DNA of 39,444 nt from positions 2,964 through 42,407 of the forward strand of contig UZAN01043291.1 in NCBI GenBank assembly GCA_900618425.1, read 5' to 3'. The notes under the pieces are model-generated. The model was not told the origin of the DNA and did not search any database. It saw nothing but the letters and a program-made list of their open reading frames with translations. Of this stretch, positions 33,145-39,444 are shown piece after piece (the stretch's first letter is position 1; the number at the start of each line of letters is the position of its first letter). Source of the stretch: Echinostoma caproni (Eukaryota; Platyhelminthes; Trematoda; Plagiorchiida; Echinostomatidae). The position numbers and the translations under genes were made by a program.

Positions 33145-33320
33145 GCGTTCCTCACAATCCTCTCAAATAATAAGTAGCCAGGTTGTGAAAATTCCTAACC
33201 GGGTCGTAACCCTGGAGGTCAGCGCTGAGGTGAGCGAGGTCCGTTGTCCGCAACAAGCTCGCGAAGATGGGTTGTGCTATATCATGTAAATGGAAAATAA
33301 GAGACGGTCTGATCATTTAC
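33145..33320 (+). repeat. composite SINE family 1, left module only (copy C)
   Basis: GGTTGTGAAAATTCCTAACC, GAGGTGAGCGAGGTCCG, CGCAACAAGCTCGCG, GGGTTGTGCTATATC and GACGGTCTGATCA align in order with the left module of copy B. The sequence leaves the alignment directly after the GGTCTGATCA junction, exactly where the tRNA-like part should start, so that part is absent. Confidence 0.65.
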
Positions 33321-33401
33321 ACTACGAATTATTCATCTAAAATTTCATTAGTAATGTATTTCATCATATTTTACAGCTTGAATTCTACTCCTAACAGAAA
33401 C

Positions 33402-33623
33402 CTATTCACATTCAGACATCTTCTCTTCACTGTCATCTTCTGAGACTGGGATCTGCATTTCTTTCTTAAATGGGAATTTCGTTTCTGGCAATTGGTTTTC
33501 ATGCTGGTCTGTTTCTTTACAATTATGTGACCTTATGTTCTCAGTACCGCCCCTCGTTGGTATGCAACTATCATCACTCAAACCCATTATTGTGTAAATT
33601 ATCAACCGCTCCTTTATCATCAA
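33402..33623 (-). CDS. exon-like stretch, possible terminal exon
   Basis: The minus-strand frame of 73 codons ends at a TAG just before 33402. Its second half is hydrophilic and acidic and reads like a protein C-terminus: KETDQHENQLPETKFPFKKE, then IPVSEDDSEEKMSECE. No clean acceptor was identified (GATGATAAAG near 33610 is weak), and AATAAA was not seen downstream before SINE copy C begins. The plus strand is open but hydrophobic and less convincing. Family unknown. Confidence 0.28.
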   Translation of the reverse strand: MMIKERLIIYTIMGLSDDSCIPTRGGTENIRSHNCKETDQHENQLPETKFPFKKEMQIPVSEDDSEEKMSECE

Positions 33624-34249
33624 GGTCTAATCATGTCTATTTTATCAGTCACCTAGATAGGATTTACGGAATCCTACCAGTTCAACTACCGGTCTCGGGA
33701 AGTTGTGGCAAACATATCAATTGGACCTATCAATCGTTCCAGTGATGATTTTGAGATGTGGTAGTGGATTAGCAATGAAAAACACCACAGATATAAGTGG
33801 TAATCTCAAGTAAAAGAGCGCGCACAACAATAAATCGTAAGCGGAATACTTGGTGATTCATGGATTTGTTAAACAATTGCAACAACCCTCCGTTAAAGAT
33901 CTGAATGACCCACAGTGTTCAAGCAGGGATTTCAAGTGAAAAATGTGATGTCTATCCCCATATCATGATTCATCGGTTGTCCTTACCTGCAAAACCAGAT
34001 CGTGTTCTCTGTTGATGTATACGTAACATACTCAATGACCGTGTTAGCTCAATGTAGGCGTTTGCTCTTGCATAGTTTCAGTATCAAAATCAGTTTGGAC
34101 TGAGACAAGGTGCTGCTTCAAACAGCTCTTCATGAATTCATGCTACAATGGGACCATTGCATCTGTATTCCTACCAGCCAGAATTTTTCCTTGTTTCTAC
34201 CAAAAAGCCGTTAAAAGTTCAGCTCTACTCCCACTTCTTTGACTGCGAA
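33624..34249. other. no gene seen
   Basis: Short frames only. Confidence 0.45.
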
Positions 34250-34470
34250 ATTATTCCTGCTTGCGTAGTCATAAGAACACAAGTTAGTAAACAAATTGGT
34301 TTCCAGTGCTGCATCAACTGGCTAAATACAGCAAGATTAAACAGGCGGTAAGAGGAGACACATATCTGCGAAGGAACTCAATGTTTAAAAAGAGATTATA
34401 GAATTATGATAATTGATAAGTATGAGCGAGTATATGAGTGCCAGTCTGTGTATGCACGGAAAGTGGAAGA
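34250..34470 (-). repeat. PLE 3' tail (untranslated) of the minus-strand copy
   Basis: Directly downstream of the PLE endonuclease on the same strand. Minus-strand landmarks: AATTATCATAATTCTATAAT, CTCTTTTTAAACATTGAG, GCAGATATGTGTCTCCTCTT, CTGTATTTAGCCAGTTGATG, CAGCACTGGAAACC, TTTGTTTACTAA. The same landmarks occur on the plus strand at 35150-35335, making an inverted pair about 0.9 kb apart. Confidence 0.7.
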
Positions 34471-34499
34471 CAGAGGATGGTTGTGAATGGGTGGGTAGA

Positions 34500-34930
34500 T
34501 GAATCAGTGAGAGTTCATGAACGGAGATAACTTCACCAGATTGTTAGTCGATGGCCATGGTAAGACTGGTGTTCTTACAAACTGTTCCTGGGCGCACAAA
34601 GGGAGAGACGGATAACAATAGCCTCGGTTGAATTATGAACTCGACCTACCTTTGAATCCACAGAGAGAACGGAAAGCCTCAAACACATTGACTGTGATTA
34701 GACTCAGTCAAATGATTGGTAATTGCTGTCCCCTTGGTCCTGGCCAATCCCTGCTTCGACCACATGGGGTGATGCTCTTTGATGTGGTCAGATAGACGTG
34801 TCAACGTTCGATCCACATAACTTGCTCCACAGGAACAGGTGAATTGATAAACACAAAATGAGGTCGCATCCGGGGTAATCTATCTTAAGTCCGCATACAG
34901 AAGACAGGTTTTAACATGAATATAATGCGG
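34500..34930 (-). mobile_element. Penelope-like element, 5'-truncated 3' part
   Basis: The minus strand carries the end of a PLE open reading frame: a linker (HVKTCLLYADLR, stop, ITPDATSF), the endonuclease domain (34679-34867) and a frameshifted C-terminus (SLCAQEQFVRTPVLPWPST, about 34540-34640) that matches the usual LCxQKxFV...LPW ending of PLE proteins. The RT core with its YVDD-type box was not found upstream, so the copy is truncated. PLEs join RT to a GIY-YIG nuclease and are common in flatworms. Confidence 0.8.
34679..34867 (-). pseudogene. PLE GIY-YIG-like endonuclease domain
   Basis: The 62-codon frame reads FCVYQFTCSCGASYVDRTLT, then RLSDHIKEHHPMW and ITNHLTESNHS. This fits the PLE endonuclease layout: C-x-C-G-x-x-Y-(I/V)-G-(R/K)-T, R-L-x-x-R-x-x-EH, and a downstream H-L-x-x-x-x-H. 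The two Cys of the CxC knuckle, both Tyr of the Y-x-F and YV pairs and the EH are kept. Two key positions are altered: the Gly of Y-(I/V)-G is Asp (YVDRT), and the conserved Arg before the EH is His (SDHIKEH). With the TGA at the end and the frameshift after it, the enzyme is almost certainly dead. Confidence 0.8.
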
Positions 34931-35149
34931 GATTCAGTCACAAAGTAAGTAAATTTGATGAAACATTGAATTCATCCACTCAACAGTTTTGCGATCGTTT
35001 TTCTTCTGAACTGGATGGAGGGATATACATGCCTCTCATTTACTGTCACTGCTTTGGTTGGATATGATATCATGCTTTTATGAATAAATAATGACTCAGG
35101 ATATCCACTCTGTACTGTCCGGTTTTCTAATGTTTTCTTATGGTAAATG

Positions 35150-35335
35150 CTTCTACGAATAAAACCGTCTGACACAGACTTATACATTCACAAACGTAAA
35201 TTATCACAATTCCATTATCTCTTTTTCGAAACTCTGATTTCCTTTGCAAATATGTGCCTCCTCTCTTATAAATTGTGCTGTATTTAGCCAGTTGATGTAG
35301 CACCGAAAACGAGCTTGTTTGCTAAGTGTGATCAA
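35150..35335 (+). repeat. inverted second copy of the PLE 3' tail
   Basis: Plus-strand landmarks AATTATCACAATTCCATTAT, CTCTTTTTCGAAACTCTG, GCAAATATGTGCCTCCTCT, CTGTATTTAGCCAGTTGATG and AGCACCGAAAACGAGCTTG match 34250-34470 read on the other strand. It lies upstream of the truncated PLE in head-to-head orientation. It could be a separate 5'-truncated insertion, or the inverted-tail arrangement often reported for Penelope insertions. Confidence 0.7.
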
Positions 35336-35999
35336 AACCCACCGTTTTCCCCCGTCGATTGCATAAACTTTGACAATAAACCACCCACAGTATGAAGTTT
35401 ACGATCATACGTTAACGATCACTGTTCAACACATTGATGTGTGGCTCATCCTGGTCACCGAATGAGCTAGTTTCATTAATGCGTGATAACCATTGCTCAA
35501 CTATAGTACACATTATCATGAATAAAATCTGTTTTCCTAAAGCCCCAATATTGAATTCCAATATGAGATCAATAAATTAGTATAGGAATATGAAAGTTCA
35601 CAAAATATCTGCACACCGCTTCTACACTTCCGCAAAAAGTAACAAGAAACAACAATGTGCTAAAAGCAGTTTGTGCATTGTGTTTGATCAGGTGGCATTA
35701 CATCTGTTTGCTACCGAATTTGATGGTGATGTGGATCAATACTAATGACACAACGAACACAATAACGTTGATAAAATCTATTTGATTTAATCAAAGGGGA
35801 AAACCATGGTAAAGAAGAGTATCCATGGAGTGTCCATGGATAAGATTCAATGTAAAAATCGCAGTGGTGAAGCTCAGTCCCTTTAACTATGAGAATGCGT
35901 GAAAGCTTTTACTACTCTACCGTCACTTAGATTTCAGTGATTCATCGATTTAGATGTTTAAAACACTTCCAGTGGATGAAACAAATATTAAATAGGCCA
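35336..35999. other. no gene seen
   Basis: Short frames only; a few short local inverted repeats such as ATCCATGGAGTGTCCATGGAT near 35821, which is a palindrome-like pair of CCATGGA sites. Confidence 0.45.
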
Positions 36000-36165
36000 G
36001 TGCAACGATTGTGCGGTCTCCCTTGAGTCAACTTACAGCGGATTTAACACTTTCAAATTATCTACAGACCAGTATCGTATCATTCCACAGGCTTTCACTC
36101 AACGCATTGTCAGGAGGAATTATCGCTGCTTCTACTCAGCCAACGAAGAACAACGTTTGGCAAAG
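36000..36165 (+). CDS. exon-like stretch before a strong donor
   Basis: The plus-strand frame reads FNTFKLSTDQYRIIPQAFTQ, then RIVRRNYRCFYSANEEQRLA. It ends in CAAAG/GTATGCC, a good donor. A candidate acceptor, GTCAACTTACAG, lies near 36040; the frame is open back to about 35990. Basic and aromatic residues are spread as in real protein, but no family was recognised and the overlapping frames are open as well. No matching downstream exon was identified. Confidence 0.25.
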
Positions 36166-36522
36166 GTATGCCTTTACAAAATGCACACATTTTTCTAATC
36201 TCACCCGGAGAGATCTATTCTCGGATCATAATCGCGATGCTCTTCTGCACTATAACTACAAGAACAAAACACATGCGTGAGGCAATTCAAACGCAAAATC
36301 TGAATCCTAACCATTTAGAACGTCAGTCATCACTATGTATCTTTTTGCTGTACGTGAACCCTGGAAATAGTTTCAAGGGTGATTGGAAAAAACAGTTCAC
36401 GAATAAAATAAATTACACCCAAATAAAGGTGGATTTGTTTTGAGTAAACTTCACTAACAGTTTTAAGCTGCAGAATAATTTTTCACTAACTATTTTCTAG
36501 TTGGATTACTAAGCCATTCGGT

Positions 36523-36642
36523 TCAGCCACCATCATCAGTAAACGTCTCTGATTCATCCTTTGCTATTCCATCTTCCCAGACAGCATGCCTAATTTCTGT
36601 TATAATTTCACTGAATTTGTTTGGTTTCAGCTTATTCAAATC
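36523..36642 (-). CDS. exon-like stretch, possible terminal exon
   Basis: After the acceptor CCGTGGCAG on the minus strand, a 39-codon frame runs to a TGA at 36523-36525. Peptide: DLNKLKPNKFSEIITEIRHA, then VWEDGIAKDESETFTDDGG. It reads as a helix followed by an acidic tail, typical of a protein C-terminus. Upstream on the same strand the frame stays open to 36705. No poly(A) signal or family was found. On the plus strand an acceptor (CTAACTATTTTCTAG) precedes a short frame overlapping the same bases, so only one of the two can be coding. Confidence 0.28.
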   Translation of the reverse strand, partial: DLNKLKPNKFSEIITEIRHAVWEDGIAKDESETFTDDGG

Positions 36643-36839
36643 CTGCCACGGTACGTGATGTTTACCGAGGCAGGGATAGGATGGGAAAAGGCCAAGGGCG
36701 AGCATGCAGGCATGAAAAATCTAACCAGGACACTGGGTCACATACGTACTGTTTGACTCCCTGTATGGGGACCTCGAGATCATGGTAACCGGTGGTTTGA
36801 GACACTGAGTAATATGGCTGCTTATCGCAGACATTTGCA

Positions 36840-37025
36840 CTAGTGCATGTACTCATGATTCTTTCAACCCCAATGTACAACAATTCCCTATCTTCTCTTT
36901 GACTGCGTTCTCAACTTCACAATCTTCATTCTGCTCTTTTATGCAAAAGGGGTAACCAAAAGAGAGCACCCAAAACCGACGCTTGAAAACGTAAAGCTAT
37001 TGTTAATTAAAAACTGAAACTTATT
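36840..37025 (+). repeat. dispersed repeat, copy 2
   Basis: Same-orientation partner of 12690-12880. TTCTCAACTTCACAATCTTC, TTCTGCTCTTTTATGC, CCAAAAGAGAGCACCCAAAA, CCGACGCTTGAAAACG and AAAACTGAAACTTATTCCG align in order with that copy. Class unknown. Confidence 0.55.
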
Positions 37026-37545
37026 CCGATGTCACCTGAATAACAAAAAATGTTCTTGGAAGACCTATTTCAAATTCAATGCTCCAACGCAGAAACTTAA
37101 TTTAAGCACCAAAATTGCCACAAATGGGCATTTATTCATGGTTTCCTTTTCGAAGTGACGTGTTTACCTGCTGTTCAGAAACATGTGGTTGAAGGCGAAA
37201 AACTATTTTCAACAATTCGTTCAGTACCCACGGCGGATCTTGTGTGGGAAGTTGATGTTGTTAAAGGTGAGCCTTTCAATCGGTCCAAAGTCAAGAGTGT
37301 TGAACTGCGTGTGAATGTTGTGCAAATGGTCGTCCACTGTTAAGTCATTTCGCTAGAGTAATCTGAGTGTGGAAGTTTTTAAAATAAGAGCTGGTGTGCA
37401 TCACTGAATGGTTTTCCATCCGGTCCTAGCTACCGTGAAAAGCTGTAATACTTGGACAGGGTGGATAGGTAACTGGGAGACCATTCGGAAGGCTATTTCG
37501 AGAGTCAATGGATGACCTGGGTCAGTTAGCAGCTGTTTCGCGCGT
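37026..37545. other. no gene recognised
   Basis: A plus-strand frame at 37155-37343 (including RSVPTADLVWEVDVVKGEPF) spans a GTGAGC donor-like site. The minus strand at 37401-37595 is open too. Neither could be assigned. Confidence 0.35.
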
Positions 37546-37770
37546 TTAATTGCCCCGAGGCATTTGTCTCGTCTGTAAAATGATAGATGCATCATTCGTT
37601 GGAAACAAGGAAAAGTGCATATAAAGATTGATGTGACCAGTGAAATTAACTCGTCTTTTATCTAGTAAAGCTTGATGAATCCACATATAAACACTAAAAG
37701 AACGCAATCGGAAAACGCTGTAAAGCCCTGTGTAGCTGTTGGTAAGTTTGCCTGATCTCATCAGTATGGC
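37546..37770 (-). pseudogene. possible PLE reverse-transcriptase relic
   Basis: Minus-strand SGKLTNSYTGLYSVFRLRSF, then VYMWIHQALLDK, resembles the PLE segment after the RT catalytic box (YRKxTxTGLYxxFxSFxPxxYKxxLIxxLLxR). Just upstream a short frame gives EMDDMIAF, which may be a displaced YVDD-like box, but the spacing is too short unless bases were lost. Downstream frames do not clearly continue the match. Confidence 0.25.
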
Positions 37771-38984
37771 GAATTCGACTCAACTGAGGATGAAACTTCA
37801 AAACCTCACAAGTAGAACGCTATCATATCATCCATTTCTCCACTGGGAACCTAGACAGATCGTTCCATTCTGTCTAAGTATAATGTTCTGCGCGCATCTA
37901 ACCTAATTATTCGTGCAACAACTGAATAGATGTATTGTCGAAATCCCAACTACCCGAACTCAACAATTTCTGATAGAATCGCTCAGCATACTGCAGACAG
38001 AAAGAGAATACTTGACAAAATTATCTGAAGTTTCATGAGTTACTTGTGCCTTTTGTACCCCGGAGTGTACAGTTTTCGAGAGTTGTCTTTGAAGGATGCT
38101 TCACACTGGGCAGAAAACAAAAAGTACTATGTCTATTTGTAGCAATGGTATTGGAAGTAGTAGTGGGAACATCTTTTAGATAGTAATGCTAACATATTTT
38201 GCATAATGCACTCTCCACCTCGACAATCTAGACATCGACTGGTTCACAGCTTACCGTTCCAGGTTATCTTGAATTTACTTCGCCTAAAAACCTGCATTGT
38301 CTACGACCTGTTTCCCGAAAACCAATCGCGGGATAATGAATCACCCAAAACGGAACATGGATGATTCTGGCCTCTGTTTATTTGCATTTGATGTATTTCG
38401 GTCAACATGTTTCAAACTGATAGTTACTCCATGTGTTGCGGATGAAAGCGCAGTTTCCTTACCTCACTGATGCTCCAACACGGAAGCCATTTGTTACCAC
38501 ATAACTTTTTGGTTGGTTTAGGAACTGATTCACATTAGTTAGTCGTTACTTTCAGCATAAAATTAACTCGACATTTCACTGTGTTATTTCGAAAAGTAAA
38601 GAGGCATATTTTACAAGATGCTAATATGTCATCTTATTATCTATCTCAGTAATACAACCCCATTGGATAGTCTTGACAAAAAGACAGGAAGAGTCAATTT
38701 CCTGTTAAGTTCCGCGGCACTTTAACTGATGACGTCGAAAACGTTTCTCCTTGGAGGATGTACGGTTAATGATATTATATTTTTTTAAATTACTTTTATG
38801 TTTGGAATGGTGCTGCGTAATTGACTGTAGCAACAATTTGGCGAAAAGGAGGGCGCTTAATTCGGCTATTGCAAGTTTTGTAGTAGTTGACAATGAACTG
38901 CCAGATGACATGTGAGACATCTTCTAGTTTTAAGTGCACAAGTTATGTGCTGAATCACCTGGTCTCTGGTTGTGAAACTGACTT
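37771..38984. other. no gene seen
   Basis: Short frames only; no repeat recognised. Confidence 0.45.
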
Positions 38985-39185
38985 TTCTTCATTTTTTCTT
39001 CTTCATTTTTACTTCCTTTTGTTGAATGAGTAATGATACAATTTTGAAAAAAGGGAGAACCTACCTCAAAACATATAATGGTTGAAGCTGATCGGTGATG
39101 GTGGTGGGATTCAAACACATGCCCCCCCCCCGACCTCCATGGAGATAATTTGGTGATCCGGTATCGCCGGACCACCACCGCCCGG
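38985..39185 (-). repeat. tRNA-derived SINE, family 2
   Basis: Minus strand: an A-box-like GGCGGTGGTGGTCCGGCGAT, then ACCAAATTATCTCCATGG, a poly-G run, the B-box GTGTTTGAATCCCACC and the tail ATTCAACAAAAGGAAGTAAA running into AATGAAGAAG. It aligns end to end with 4588-4775 and, with a worn head, 31612-31805. The ten-base homopolymer at 39122-39131 sits just before the B-box. Confidence 0.7.
39122..39131. repeat. C10 homopolymer
   Basis: Ten C on the plus strand inside the SINE; absent from the other family 2 copies, so a local expansion or sequencing artefact. Confidence 0.9.
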
Positions 39186-39444
39186 TGATTGTATCGGTTG
39201 GACTACTGTGGTATCACAACAACCTTGCATAAATGCCACATTATTCCACTTTGAAGCAACTGAACAGAATGTATAAAATGTTGTTCTCTCGTATAATTTG
39301 TTTTTGAAAGTGACTGATCAACATTTTTAATTAATCCTCAAGCAAATTCTTCAGCCAATTTAGTCAACTATACTTCAATAGGAACTCCATTCGACCCCGA
39401 CCTCACGCATCACACACACGTAACCGCACACATGGGTTACCTGA

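Noticed and set aside
38724..38745. Second hammerhead core (CTGATGACGTCGAAAAC)
   Set aside because: There is no room for stem II between the two core strands and no pairing partner for stems I or III.
1..39444. CRISPR array, phage, bacterial defence or operon
   Set aside because: No regularly spaced direct repeats, no long ORFs, no ribosome binding sites; the content is eukaryotic.

Overview
The window looks like AT-rich, intron-bearing animal DNA from a flatworm, most likely a digenean trematode. This rests on the mix of degenerate mobile elements: tRNA-derived SINEs, a Penelope-like element (PLE) and a Ty3/gypsy relic. There are no operons, ribosome binding sites or long intact genes. The trematode placement is inference; no single-copy marker gene was recognised.

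No complete protein-coding gene can be supported. Almost every open stretch is short. What remains is (i) a handful of short stretches that read like exons and sit beside plausible splice signals, none assignable to a family, and (ii) many transposable-element remnants. The window is best read as intergenic or long-intron sequence.

Layout. 0-2.9 kb: minus-strand exon-like stretches (339-608, 1341-1463) and a SINE. 3.6-4.8 kb: a possible BEL/Pao fragment and a second SINE copy. 7-9.8 kb: a composite SINE, a perfect 17-bp hairpin next to a TA tract, and a 21-bp minisatellite that recurs inverted about 700 bp away. 10-20 kb: mostly featureless, with simple repeats, one half of a dispersed repeat pair and a G-quadruplex-capable tract. 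20.4 kb: an exon-like stretch with a good acceptor. 21-23.7 kb: two more composite SINE copies, one with a hammerhead-like core. 25.1-26.8 kb: a plus-strand Ty3/gypsy pol relic in the order RT, RNase H, integrase. 29-30 kb: a visibly more GC-rich, low-complexity patch. 31.6-33.6 kb: SINE pieces and an exon-like stretch. 34.2-35.3 kb: a PLE 3' end with its GIY-YIG-like endonuclease, flanked by two inverted copies of its 3' tail. 36-37.8 kb: exon-like stretches, the other half of the repeat pair and a weaker PLE trace. 39 kb: another SINE.

The most interesting points are the inverted PLE tails, the modular composite SINE with its hammerhead-like core, and the inverted minisatellite. None is shown to be a new functional system.
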